This document shows positions 1 to 9,600 of a stretch of DNA of 64,000 bases, in pieces (position 1 is the stretch's first letter; each line of letters begins with the position of its first letter). Source of the stretch: Myxococcales bacterium (GTDB lineage Bacteria > Myxococcota_A > Polyangia > Polyangiales > Houyiibacteriaceae); contig JAOTYL010000006.1 in assembly GCA_029861865.1 (NCBI GenBank), positions 62,001 to 126,000 on the forward strand. Direction: 5' to 3'. The notes beneath the pieces are model-generated. The model saw only the letters and a program-made list of their open reading frames with translations. It did no database searches and was not told where the DNA came from. A program made the position numbers and the translations under genes.

Positions 1-1461
1 CAGGAGGAGGCTCGCATCGTCGTCCTCGCCGGCAAGCTGGCGGGAGACAAGTACGCCATCGACGAGGAGCTGACCTTCGGGCGAGGCGCCGAAGCGGACG
101 TCAAGATCGACGACAACCTGGCCTCGCGAATGCACGCGCGGATCTTCCAGCACGAGAACGGAGCCTACGTCGTCGAAGACCTCGATAGCCGCAACGGAAC
201 GCAGGTCAACGGGATGGCGATCACGCGGCAGGTGTTGACGTACGGCGATCGCATTCAGATCGGGAGCTGCTTGCTTCTGTTTGCACACCACGACCCGATG
301 GAAGAGCAGGTTGCCCATCGTCGCAAGCTCGAAGCGATCGGCCGGCTTGGTACCGGCGTGGCCCACGACTTCAACAATCTTCTCGGTGCGGTGCGCTCGA
401 GCATCGATTTTCTCAACGGATTGCCGCCTGAGACCAAACTGAGCGACCCCAATGTCCGGGAAGCCTTCAACGACATCCGGGCTGCCGCGAGCGCCGCAAC
501 AGAGATGACAAGCCGGCTTCTCGGCTTTGCGCGCGAGGTGCATCGCAGCCACTCCGAGGTCGATTTGTCCGAGCTTTGCCATCACGTCGTGCAGCTGGCT
601 CGACACACCTTTCACCGGAGCATTCGCATCAACGCCAAGATCGATCGTGGCCTCACGGTGGTGGGCGATCGGGGGCAGCTTCACCAGCTCTTGATGAACC
701 TCTTGATCAACGCGCGAGATGCGATGCCAAAAGGCGGCAAGCTCACGATCAGGGCAAAGAAAGCCGATCGGCGCGATCTCGAAAAAGCGCCGCTCAATCC
801 CTTGGTCGCGCATGCGCTCATCACGGTGAAGGACACCGGTATCGGGATGGATGACGAAACCCGAGAGCGGGCCTTCGACCCCTTTTTCACGACCAAGGCC
901 GACCAAGTCGGAGCCGGGCTAGGGCTCGCCGCCGTGTACGAGATCGCCAAGGGTCACAACGGCCACATCACCGTGCACAGCATGCCCAATCGTGGAAGCA
1001 CCTTCCAAGTGGTCTTTCCGCTCGCGAGCGAGCAGTCGATACCGCCGACCAAGCCGAGCATGCCCGCGATTCCAGTCCCGCAGACGCAGCTGCTGATCAT
1101 GCTCGTCGACGACGAAGACGTCGTTCGCCGAAGCGCGGGCCGGGTCGTTCGACAGAGTGGCCATCGCGTGATCTTTGCGCGAAGCGGGCAAGAGGCGCTT
1201 CGGATCTATGGTGAGACACAGCCACGGCCGGACTTGGTCTTGATGGATCTCAATATGCCCGGGATGACCGGGGACCAAGCCTTCAAGGAGCTGAAGGCCA
1301 TGGATCCTCAGGCACCGGTGGTCTTCGTGTCGGGCTACTGGGATGGAGCGCTCGAGCGTGAGCTTCGCAGCATGGGAGCGCTTGGTTTTGTCCAAAAGCC
1401 CTACGAAGCTGCTACGCTCCGGGACGCCATCGTGCAGGCGATGACGTCCCAAACTTCATGA
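1..1461 (+). CDS. FHA domain-histidine kinase-receiver hybrid protein (5' end outside window)
   Basis: The reading frame is open from base 1, so the true start lies upstream. About 486 residues are visible. Residues ~1-90 form an FHA phosphothreonine-binding domain (FGRGAEADVKI, SRMHARI, SRNGTQVNG). A HisKA domain follows with H122 in AHDFNNLL, then an ATPase domain (N box NLLINARDAM, G1 DTGIGMD, FFTTK, G2 GAGLGLA), and a C-terminal receiver with the acceptor Asp ~416 in LVLMDLNMPG and a conserved Lys ~466. No membrane segment is visible, so it is probably cytoplasmic. The FHA domain suggests it docks to a Thr-phosphorylated partner and so links Ser/Thr kinases to two-component signalling (inference). 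Its stop overlaps the methyltransferase start (ATGA). Confidence 0.93.
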   Translation, partial: QEEARIVVLAGKLAGDKYAIDEELTFGRGAEADVKIDDNLASRMHARIFQHENGAYVVEDLDSRNGTQVNGMAITRQVLTYGDRIQIGSCLLLFAHHDPMEEQVAHRRKLEAIGRLGTGVAHDFNNLLGAVRSSIDFLNGLPPETKLSDPNVREAFNDIRAAASAATEMTSRLLGFAREVHRSHSEVDLSELCHHVVQLARHTFHRSIRINAKIDRGLTVVGDRGQLHQLLMNLLINARDAMPKGGKLTIRAKKADRRDLEKAPLNPLVAHALITVKDTGIGMDDETRERAFDPFFTTKADQVGAGLGLAAVYEIAKGHNGHITVHSMPNRGSTFQVVFPLASEQSIPPTKPSMPAIPVPQTQLLIMLVDDEDVVRRSAGRVVRQSGHRVIFARSGQEALRIYGETQPRPDLVLMDLNMPGMTGDQAFKELKAMDPQAPVVFVSGYWDGALERELRSMGALGFVQKPYEAATLRDAIVQAMTSQTS

Positions 1462-2579
1462 TCAAGTACATAGGCTCGAAACGAGTGTTGGTGCCGCACA
1501 TCGTGCGTGCGGTGTCTGCGTTTCCCGAATCAGGGCGAATTCTCGATCTGTTCTCCGGGACATCGCGTGTCGCGCGAGGGCTCAAGGAGTCGGGGAGATA
1601 CGTGATCGCCAACGATCACCTGGCTTACGCGGCGACTTTGGCGCGGTGCTACGTGCAAGCGGATGCGGAGCGCTGGCGGGCACAGGCGGCCAGTTTGATC
1701 GCAGAGCTCGCGGAGGTCGAGCCCGCGCCCGGATACTTCACCAAAGCCTTCTGCGAGGACGCGCGCTACTTTCAGCCTCACAACGGGGCGCGTGTCGATG
1801 CGATACGCGAGAAGATTGCAACCCTCTTGCTGCCACCCGAGCTCGAAGCGATCGCTCTCGTTTCATTGATGGAGGCTGCCGACAGAGTCGATTCGACGAC
1901 TGGCGTACAGATGGCGTACCTGAAACAGTGGGCGCCCCGGGCGTTCAACGACCTCGAGCTCCGAATGCCTGCCATTTTGCCGGGTCCGGGTGAATCGCTA
2001 TGCCTCGATGCCGTCGAGGCGGCGTCGCAGGTAGAGGCGGACGTCGCGTATATCGACCCCCCCTACAACCAGCACAGCTACATGGGGAACTATCACGTGT
2101 GGGAGAGCCTCGTGCGTTGGGACAAGCCTGCGACTTACGGCATCGCCAACAAACGTGTGCAGTGTCGCGAATACAAAAGCGACTTCAATTCGAAGCGTCG
2201 CATTCGTCAGGGGCTCGAAGCCGTGCTCGATGCGGTCCGGTGTCCTCATCTGGTTGTCTCGTTCAACAACGAGGGTCACCTCGAGAGAGACGAAATGGTG
2301 GGTCTGCTCGAGCGAAGAGGCCAGGTCGGCGTCGTGGCGGTCGACTTCAAGCGCTACGTCGGCGCTCAGATCGGGATCTACAGCCCCAACGGGGAAAAGG
2401 TCGGCCGAGTAAGCCATCTTCGAAACAAAGAGTATCTTTTCGTGGTCAGCGCTCGGCAGGCGTCCGTAGCAGTCGTTTGTGAGGCGATCGAAGCCAGCAT
2501 TGAGGAGGCGGCGCTTGCGTCTCTGCGCTCAAAGGGCAAAAGGAAGGGCCATGAACCTGAACGACGTGCTGAACGATGA
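1458..2579 (+). CDS. D12-class DNA adenine-N6 methyltransferase (orphan)
   Basis: The 373-residue protein begins MIKYIGSKR, as D12/Dam-type enzymes do. It has the AdoMet-binding motif I as DLFSGT (residues 30-35) and catalytic motif IV as DPPYNQ (200-205). It is longer than Dam (about 280 residues), with the extra length between the two motifs, where the target-recognition region lies in this class. No restriction endonuclease is adjacent, so it looks like an orphan enzyme that could act in regulation or repair rather than host defence (inference). The ATGA overlap with the upstream kinase implies coupled translation. The recognition sequence cannot be read from the protein. Confidence 0.88.
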   Translation: MIKYIGSKRVLVPHIVRAVSAFPESGRILDLFSGTSRVARGLKESGRYVIANDHLAYAATLARCYVQADAERWRAQAASLIAELAEVEPAPGYFTKAFCEDARYFQPHNGARVDAIREKIATLLLPPELEAIALVSLMEAADRVDSTTGVQMAYLKQWAPRAFNDLELRMPAILPGPGESLCLDAVEAASQVEADVAYIDPPYNQHSYMGNYHVWESLVRWDKPATYGIANKRVQCREYKSDFNSKRRIRQGLEAVLDAVRCPHLVVSFNNEGHLERDEMVGLLERRGQVGVVAVDFKRYVGAQIGIYSPNGEKVGRVSHLRNKEYLFVVSARQASVAVVCEAIEASIEEAALASLRSKGKRKGHEPERRAER

Positions 2580-2985
2580 TGCGACACGGACTTCGATCGT
2601 CGAAGAGGTCTGCCAACTGGTCGAAGACGAGGTTACCAAGCAGCGCGGCCTGAGCGGTGTTGCGGTGAAGGCGGGATACAAGGTCGTCCAAAGCGTGCGG
2701 CCGGGTTTCGTCAGAAATGTCGTGCAATCGCTGCTTCCCGAGTTTGCAGCGGCGCTCGAGCCGATCCGCAAAAAGGCGGTGGCTCAGGGCAAGTCGGTGA
2801 GCGACTACTTCGACACGCACTCCGAGGAGGTTGCCGAGGCTTTGTTGGCCGTGACGGACGGGCGCGCGTCCAGCTCGCAACACGGCGCCGTCAAACGCGC
2901 CTACAGCAAGCTACGCGGCTCTGCTCGCAAGAACGTCGAGAGCGCCGTCCCCGGCCTCGGCCGCATCGTCGATAGGTACACGTAA
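2551..2985 (+). CDS. Conserved DUF6918-like small protein
   Basis: 144 residues starting MNLNDVLNDD. I chose the ATG at 2551 because AGGAAGG lies just before it. The start lies 29 bases inside the methyltransferase 3' end in another frame. The sequence is mostly helical and polar, with no signal peptide or membrane segment. Its order of motifs (VKAGYKVVQSVRPGFV, LLPEFAAALEPI, EVAEALLAVTDGRA, YSKLRGSARKNV) resembles, from memory, the family called DUF6918 of actinobacterial and myxobacterial proteins. The function is unknown and I do not assign one. It ends at the first base of the palindromic repeat at 2985-3003. Confidence 0.75.
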   Translation: MNLNDVLNDDATRTSIVEEVCQLVEDEVTKQRGLSGVAVKAGYKVVQSVRPGFVRNVVQSLLPEFAAALEPIRKKAVAQGKSVSDYFDTHSEEVAEALLAVTDGRASSSQHGAVKRAYSKLRGSARKNVESAVPGLGRIVDRYT

Positions 2986-3003
2986 AAGGGGACAGTCCCC
3001 TTT
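2985..3003. repeat. REP-like palindrome, copy 1 (AAAGGGGAC-A-GTCCCCTTT)
   Basis: A perfect 9-bp inverted repeat around a single central A. It begins on the last base of the preceding gene's TAA and ends two bases before the Shine-Dalgarno region of the MaoC gene. The same 19 bases recur at 36759-36777, where the arms extend to 11 bp. Recurrence of an identical intergenic palindrome suggests a REP-type dispersed element. The hairpin could also act as a bidirectional terminator. Confidence 0.8.
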
Positions 3004-3013
3004 AAGAGGCGGG

Positions 3014-3466
3014 ATGCAGTATTTTGAGGATATTGTGGTGGGGAATGTGAAGGAATCTACGGACTCCTACGAGTTGAAAGCCCAGGAGATCGTCGATTTC
3101 TGTGAGAAGTGGGACCCGCTTCCCTTTCACACCGACGAGCGCGCGGCCGAGCAGACCCCCGTCGGAAAACTGTTTACCTCGGCGATTCACACCGTGGCGA
3201 TCGCCATTCGCCTCGGCCACCAGCTTCAAACCGAGCCGGTCGCGACCGCGATTGGGCTCGGTTGGGATGAAGTGCGCTTCCATGCTCCCGCTTGCGCCGG
3301 CGACCGCCTTCGTCTTCGCGGTGAGATCATCGAGGCGCGGGTGTCTGAAGGGAATCCTTCCCTCGGGGTCATCAGGAGCCTGATGAGTCTCAAGAATCAA
3401 GACGACGAGACCGTGATCAGCTTCAAAGCGGCTGCGCTGATTCGGCGACGGCCCCAGTCCGAGTAG
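3014..3466 (+). CDS. MaoC-like (R)-specific enoyl-CoA hydratase
   Basis: 150 residues, the size of a single-hotdog MaoC protein. The segment DPLPFHTDE (residues 34-42) matches the family's hydratase motif with catalytic Asp34 and His39. The family hydrates trans-2-enoyl-CoA or similar thioesters. The ATG at 3014 is preceded by GAGGCGGG. It converges on the PlsC gene and the two overlap by 44 bases at their 3' ends. Its place beside an acyltransferase, an acyl-reductase-like SDR and a hydrolase suggests a local acyl-lipid pathway, but the substrate is unknown. Confidence 0.85.
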   Translation: MQYFEDIVVGNVKESTDSYELKAQEIVDFCEKWDPLPFHTDERAAEQTPVGKLFTSAIHTVAIAIRLGHQLQTEPVATAIGLGWDEVRFHAPACAGDRLRLRGEIIEARVSEGNPSLGVIRSLMSLKNQDDETVISFKAAALIRRRPQSE

Positions 3467-4271
3467 CGCTTTCCTTGAGGGCGATGATCGCCTCGCGCGT
3501 TCGGTCGCGGAGGTCGGCCACCCGGTCTTCTTTGCTGAGCTCGGCAAGGGGGTAGAGCGGCTCGCCGACGCGAACGGTGACGAGACGATCCATGTGGGGG
3601 TCTCTCGAGCTCCCGGTGTCGACCGCGTCCCGCGACATCAGTGAGAACGTCCCCTTGATGGCGACCGGGACGACTGGCGAGTCGGTGTCGACGGCCGCTT
3701 GAAAGGCGCCGTTCTTGAACGGCCTGAGCTTGCCGTCTCGGGTTCGCGTGCCTTCGGGGAACACGAGCAATGGCTTGTTGTCGTCGAGCACTTTCGTGAA
3801 CGCCTCGATCGCAGCCATTGCTGCGTCCCTTCCCTGGCTACGGTCTACCGGAACGTGACCGGCCAGTCGCAGATGCCAACCGAGGAACGGGATGTTCATC
3901 ACCGAGCGTTTCGCGGCCCACTTGAAGTCCCCAGGAAGCACCGCGCCGAGGATCAAGATGTCGACCAGGCTCTCGTGATTGCTCGCATAGACTAAGCGGC
4001 CCTCGGGAACGTTCTCGAGACCGTCCGCCTCGATCGCGATGTTGAGCCCCCTGGCGCTAGACCGGCTCCATCGAGTGGCTGCCCAGGTCGATGCGCGCCC
4101 TTTCGAAAAAGGGCCGCCCGTCAACGACACGATTGCCCAGCCGATCGTGCGTGCCCCAAACGGCACCCACTGCCGCACCCACCGCGCGCGCTCGCCAAGG
4201 TCCATCTCGCCGCCCTTGCGGAAGATCCCCCACTCGGTTCGGACCCACTCAATGGTGCTTTTCAAACCCAT
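3423..4271 (-). CDS. plsC: 1-acyl-sn-glycerol-3-phosphate acyltransferase (PlsC family)
   Basis: 282 residues from the ATG at 4271 (MGLKSTIEW). The open frame continues upstream to 4415, but that extension overlaps the preceding gene and is not family-like. The acyltransferase block I is NHESLVD (His99-X4-Asp104) and the glycerophosphate-binding block is FPEGTR (171-176), with VPVAIKGT later. A hydrophobic N-terminal stretch (~35-55) probably sits in the membrane. The reaction is transfer of an acyl group to lysophosphatidate. It is the last gene of a minus-strand group with the SDR and hydrolase genes. A second family member lies at 39676-40419, so the two may differ in substrate. Confidence 0.88.
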   Translation of the reverse strand: MGLKSTIEWVRTEWGIFRKGGEMDLGERARWVRQWVPFGARTIGWAIVSLTGGPFSKGRASTWAATRWSRSSARGLNIAIEADGLENVPEGRLVYASNHESLVDILILGAVLPGDFKWAAKRSVMNIPFLGWHLRLAGHVPVDRSQGRDAAMAAIEAFTKVLDDNKPLLVFPEGTRTRDGKLRPFKNGAFQAAVDTDSPVVPVAIKGTFSLMSRDAVDTGSSRDPHMDRLVTVRVGEPLYPLAELSKEDRVADLRDRTREAIIALKESATRTGAVAESAQPL

Positions 4272-4335
4272 TCCGGGCTCAATTACCACCGCCTTGCAGA
4301 CATGGAAACCCCTTGCCGGAGCTGAACTTCGAAGC

Positions 4336-5499
4336 TCACGCCATTGGCCGCACGGGGTTCGGCGGAACGTCCGAAAGATCCAGGCCTTCGGGCAACGAGC
4401 TATAGGGAAACTCAAAGTCTACGGATTTCGCGTAGTGGTAGAGACCGGCGCCGTACCGAGTGAACGGAACCGGTGCACTGTGCAGGTCGGTGACGGAACG
4501 CGTGTTGTCGTACACGATGTCGGCCGCCATGTAGGGGACGAAAACACTCAATAGTGCGCCGATGCGTTGCGCACTACCTCCACGATCGAGGTTTGCGAGC
4601 AAGGTCATCACCTGCTCGAAGGGCCCTTTCAACCGTCCCACGAAGCGCGGCATTCGTTTTCCGAGGGTCTCGGAAAAGGCTTCGGCAATCTCGCCCATGG
4701 AACGCGATTCGGAGCCGGCGCTCAGGTGATAGGTGTCGTGCGAAAGGTCTTCGCGAAGATGGAGCTCGGCGATGCTCGGACCAACCCAGTCTGCATTGAC
4801 GATGTCGACCCGAGTCTCCTTCGAGAACGGAAGGACGGGGAGATCGGTCAACACACAGAACGCTCGGACCATGTCGAACTGAGTCGTTTCCGGAAATCTC
4901 GAGTCTCCGATGACGCTGCTCGGGCGGAGATAGAGGCGTGGCACGTCGGGTAGCAACTCACGAACCATGTGCTCACAGAACTTCTTGGTTCGGGTGTAGG
5001 GGTTGAAGTCGCGCAGACCCCAATCGAGCGGCTCGCTTTCGAAGACAGTGTCGCCAGGACGATCGCCCGCTACGGCTGCTGTCGACACGACCGTGAAGCG
5101 ACGGAGCGGATGGTCGTCTTGAATCGCTCGGGCCAGTTTGATGACCGAAAGCGTTCCCCGAAGATTGTGGTTCGTACAGGCGCGCTCCGAGCGAAAGTTC
5201 AACGCCGCTGCGTTGTGCAGGACCGACTCCGCGTTCGAAATGAGCCAATCGTAGTCGGCGTTGGAGATTCCGAGATTTGGCTCGCTGAGGTCGCCGGTGA
5301 TGAAACAGATCCGATCGAGGGACCGATAGAACTGGTCCGCCTGCATGTGAAGCTGAAGGGATCTCCATAGGCGTTCGACGCCCCCGTCATAGTCCGCAGC
5401 TCGAACCAGGAGCGCAAGGTCGTGATCGGTGTTTCGAAGCAACCAGTCGGTCGCGTACGAACCAATGAACCCCGTTGCGCCCGTCATGAAGATTGCCAT
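4336..5499 (-). CDS. NAD(P)-dependent SDR, thioester/fatty acyl-CoA reductase-like
   Basis: 387 residues with an extended-SDR Rossmann fold: GATGFIG at 7-13, an active-site Ser139/Thr140 and the YXXXK pair Tyr168/Lys172 (YTRTK). The order GATGFIG, VLHNAA, NLRGT, VVSTA and LRPSSVIGDS is that of the male-sterility/thioester-reductase branch (NAD_binding_4), which reduces or modifies fatty acyl thioesters. It could equally be a sugar or lipid epimerase-like enzyme. It follows the hydrolase gene by 6 bases and precedes plsC by about 64 bases, so the three are probably one transcript. Confidence 0.82.
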   Translation of the reverse strand: MAIFMTGATGFIGSYATDWLLRNTDHDLALLVRAADYDGGVERLWRSLQLHMQADQFYRSLDRICFITGDLSEPNLGISNADYDWLISNAESVLHNAAALNFRSERACTNHNLRGTLSVIKLARAIQDDHPLRRFTVVSTAAVAGDRPGDTVFESEPLDWGLRDFNPYTRTKKFCEHMVRELLPDVPRLYLRPSSVIGDSRFPETTQFDMVRAFCVLTDLPVLPFSKETRVDIVNADWVGPSIAELHLREDLSHDTYHLSAGSESRSMGEIAEAFSETLGKRMPRFVGRLKGPFEQVMTLLANLDRGGSAQRIGALLSVFVPYMAADIVYDNTRSVTDLHSAPVPFTRYGAGLYHYAKSVDFEFPYSSLPEGLDLSDVPPNPVRPMA

Positions 5500-5505
5500 C
5501 AGAGC

Positions 5506-6330
5506 TTATCGTCGTTCGCCCGCTGCCGATGTCAAGAGAGCTACGAGCTCCTCGGTGGAATCGATGTGTACCCAGTGGCCCGCGGCTTCGAAGATGTGGA
5601 CGAACACTCGCGGATCACGCGCTGCTACCGCTTCCGCGCGAGCCCGATCCAGCCTCGAAAACACGGACGAACGCCCGCCGATGACCAAATGGATCGTTGA
5701 GCCGACTGGAGGCGACTCGACCGTGGGCCACAGATCGGTTTTGGCGTAGTCCTCGATCAGGGATCGAATCGCAGAAAGGTCCGGCCCAAACGAGTGACTT
5801 CCATCGTCGTTGCGGTTCAGATTCATCGCAAGCCATTGGGCGATGGGCTCCGGTTGTCCGGCCTCGACGATCGACTGCACGAACGCTTCTCGAGAAGGCC
5901 AGTTTCTGTTTAGACGTTCGAGGGTCATGAGCACCGAGGCGGTCACACTCGAGCCCTCATCGGTCGCTTTCGGGCCTGGAGACGAATCGATGAGCCAGAT
6001 TTCGGCTGCGTCGTCCCGCATCGCAAGCCACTCCAACGCCACCTTCCCTCCGAAGCTGTGGCCGACCGCACCCCGCACGGGTAGCGACAGGGCCTGCTCG
6101 AGCTCGCGCACACCGGCCGCCGTCGTTTTTAGCGTGTGTGGAGGCGGCTGCCGAAGCGAATCGCCATGTTCACGAAGGTCGACCAAGATTCCTCCCCAGT
6201 CTGGCCGTGCCTTGACGAAGCTTCGCGCGATGCCCCGCCAATTGGCGCGTGTCCCGAGGATCCCGTGCAGAAAGATCATGTAGTGGGACGGCCGACTCGT
6301 TTCCAGCTTGACAATACTGTGAGCGAGCAC
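5506..6330 (-). CDS. Alpha/beta-hydrolase fold esterase/thioesterase
   Basis: 274 residues from a GTG at 6330 that has GGGAGG 5 bases upstream; an ATG further out at 6375 would overlap the divergent citrate synthase start. The oxyanion motif is HG at 22-23, the nucleophile elbow is GHSFGG (Ser92), a likely acid is Asp115 and the catalytic His is near 252 (AAGHWVHID). It resembles YbfF/epoxide-hydrolase-like esterases; the substrate is not identifiable. It is the first gene of the lipid cluster and is transcribed divergently from citrate synthase, with only 19 bases between the two start codons. Confidence 0.84.
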   Translation of the reverse strand: MLAHSIVKLETSRPSHYMIFLHGILGTRANWRGIARSFVKARPDWGGILVDLREHGDSLRQPPPHTLKTTAAGVRELEQALSLPVRGAVGHSFGGKVALEWLAMRDDAAEIWLIDSSPGPKATDEGSSVTASVLMTLERLNRNWPSREAFVQSIVEAGQPEPIAQWLAMNLNRNDDGSHSFGPDLSAIRSLIEDYAKTDLWPTVESPPVGSTIHLVIGGRSSVFSRLDRARAEAVAARDPRVFVHIFEAAGHWVHIDSTEELVALLTSAAGERR

Positions 6331-6349
6331 GAAACCTCCCTTACCACAG

Positions 6350-7636
6350 ATGCCCAAGGACAGCCTGACCATCAAGGATAACCGAACTGGGGAGTCCTAT
6401 GAGCTCCCGATCACCCACGGCACGATCCGCGCCATGGACCTCCGACAGATCAAAACGTCGGAGGACGATTTCGGCATGATGTCGTACGATCCGGCCTACA
6501 AAAACACCGCGTCGACGACGAGCCGCATCACTTTCATCGACGGGGATAAAGGCATCCTTCGCTATCGCGGGTACCCGATCGAAGAGCTTGCAGAGCACGC
6601 CACCTTTCTCGAGGTCGCTTATCTCTTGTTGACCGGCGAGCTCCCTACCGCGCCTGCGCTCGATCTCTTCGAGCACCAGATCACTCATCACACGATGGTG
6701 CACGAGAACATCCGTGAGTTTGTCGACGCGTTTCGATACGACGCACACCCAATGGGTACCCTGTGCAGCACGGTCGCCGCTCTTTCGACGTTCTACCCAG
6801 ACGCGAAGGACCTCTCGAACCCTGAGTTACGTCGCCTACAGATGCATCGCATCATCGCGAAAATGCCTACGATTGCAGCGTATGCCTACCGACATCGTCG
6901 TGGGCTTCCCTATATCTATCCGGACAACGATCTCAGTTACGCCGGGAACTTCTTGAACATGCTCTTCAAGATGACTGAGCGGAAGTACACGCCGAATCCC
7001 GTCATCGAGCACGCCCTCGACGTGCTGCTCATCCTTCATGCCGATCATGAGCAAAATTGCTCCGCGAGCGCGATGCGGGCGGTCGGCTCGTCGCACGTCG
7101 ATCCTTATAGTGCGCTTTCAGCAGCCTGTGCCGCGCTCTATGGGCCGCTTCATGGTGGCGCTAACGAGGCCGTGGTCCGGATGCTCACCGAAATCGGCTC
7201 GGTCTCCGCCATTCCGGGGTTCGTCGAGCGCGCAAAGGGTGGCACGGAGCGATTGATGGGCTTCGGCCACCGCGTCTACAAGAACTACGACCCACGGGCC
7301 AAGGTCATCAAGAAGCTCGCGTACGAGGTCTTCGAAGAGATGGGCAAGAATCCCTTAATCGACATCGCCGTCGAGCTCGAGCGGATTGCGCTCGAAGATC
7401 CGTACTTCGTCGAGCGCAAGCTCTACCCGAACGTCGACTTTTATTCCGGCTTGATCTACGAGTCCATGGGTTTACCGGTGGATCTGTTTCCGGTGCTGTT
7501 CGCGATCGGCAGAACGCCGGGCTGGCTCGCGCAATGGGAAGAGATGCTCACCGACCCCGAGCAAAAGATCGCGCGTCCGCGGCAGGTGTACCTCGGAGAA
7601 GGGGAGAGACACTACGTTGCCATCACCGAGCGGTAG
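6350..7636 (+). CDS. gltA: Citrate synthase
   Basis: 428 residues, typical of the hexameric type II enzyme. It condenses acetyl-CoA and oxaloacetate at entry to the TCA cycle. Catalytic residues are visible: His268 in GPLHGGANEAV, His307 in GFGHRVY and Asp363 in NVDFYSG, plus His233 in LHADHEQNCS. The N-terminal domain (ITFIDGDKGILRYRGYPIEE) is also characteristic. No good Shine-Dalgarno precedes the ATG, and the promoter must lie within the divergent hydrolase gene. The 3' end overlaps the convergent sigma-factor gene by 14 bases. Confidence 0.97.
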   Translation: MPKDSLTIKDNRTGESYELPITHGTIRAMDLRQIKTSEDDFGMMSYDPAYKNTASTTSRITFIDGDKGILRYRGYPIEELAEHATFLEVAYLLLTGELPTAPALDLFEHQITHHTMVHENIREFVDAFRYDAHPMGTLCSTVAALSTFYPDAKDLSNPELRRLQMHRIIAKMPTIAAYAYRHRRGLPYIYPDNDLSYAGNFLNMLFKMTERKYTPNPVIEHALDVLLILHADHEQNCSASAMRAVGSSHVDPYSALSAACAALYGPLHGGANEAVVRMLTEIGSVSAIPGFVERAKGGTERLMGFGHRVYKNYDPRAKVIKKLAYEVFEEMGKNPLIDIAVELERIALEDPYFVERKLYPNVDFYSGLIYESMGLPVDLFPVLFAIGRTPGWLAQWEEMLTDPEQKIARPRQVYLGEGERHYVAITER

Positions 7637-8330
7637 CGGCGGCCGGGGCGCTCGGGACGAGCTGGAAGAGAGCCCGCTCCAAGCGTAAGACTGCGCTGTC
7701 CGACATTGGACGACGCCTGACTCGGATCGGGCTGGCGCCTGGCTCGAGGCTGTCGAGGTAGCTTTGCATCTTGCGTCGGGCCTCGTGAATTCGCCACGCG
7801 ATGGTGCCCTCGGTGGTCCCGAGGACGACCGCCGCTTCCTTGTAACTCAGCCCCTGGAGGGTCGTGAGCACGACCGTCGTCTGAAGGAGCGGTGTAAGCT
7901 GATCGAAGGCTTCGAGCAGAGCCCGGTAACGTTGGCGCAGCTGGACCGCGCGCTCTGGGTCGCCTTGCGAGTCGACCGCTACGGCAGCGAGGAGGCGCGG
8001 GTCATCGAGGGGCACCGTCCGCCGGCGTTTTCGATCGCGCTTCGCATTGAGCGCACGGTGAAGGGTGATCCGATAGATCCAGGTGAAGAATTCGCTGCGG
8101 CCCTCGAACTCCGGAAGCTTGTGGTACGCCTTGAGAAAAGCATCCTGCGTGATGTCGTCCGCATCGCTCGCCTGACCGGTCAGGGTCAGCGCCAGCGCGT
8201 ACACCCGATCGCGGTACTTTCGTACCAGCTCGTCAAAGGCTGCCGTGTCGCCGCGCTTGGCTCGGTCGACCAGCTCCGCGGCTTCAGCACCGCGCCGCTG
8301 AGCTTCTGAAACGCATCTCTTTTGTCGCAA
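7623..8330 (-). CDS. ECF-type RNA polymerase sigma-70 factor
   Basis: 235 residues from a TTG at 8330 with GGGGG just upstream; the frame closes at a TGA a few codons further back. Region 2 spans ~30-95 (LVRKYRDRVYALALTL, DADDITQDAFLKAY, FFTWIYRITLHRALN) and region 4 ~160-200 (TTLQGLSYKEAAVVLGTTEG, ARRKM). There is no region 3, so it is an ECF sigma factor. No anti-sigma gene is adjacent. The last ~35 residues extend past region 4 and are Arg/Ala-rich. It diverges from mreB across a 220-bp region. Confidence 0.9.
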   Translation of the reverse strand: MRQKRCVSEAQRRGAEAAELVDRAKRGDTAAFDELVRKYRDRVYALALTLTGQASDADDITQDAFLKAYHKLPEFEGRSEFFTWIYRITLHRALNAKRDRKRRRTVPLDDPRLLAAVAVDSQGDPERAVQLRQRYRALLEAFDQLTPLLQTTVVLTTLQGLSYKEAAVVLGTTEGTIAWRIHEARRKMQSYLDSLEPGASPIRVRRRPMSDSAVLRLERALFQLVPSAPAAATAR

Positions 8331-8358
8331 AAGGCCCCCGTCTGTTCAGGACCCCTAA

Positions 8359-9588
<1,230 letters not shown>

Positions 9589-9600
9589 CGCGAGAACGCG

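Noticed and set aside
1458..2579. Restriction-modification system
   Set aside because: No endonuclease gene lies on either side of the methyltransferase.
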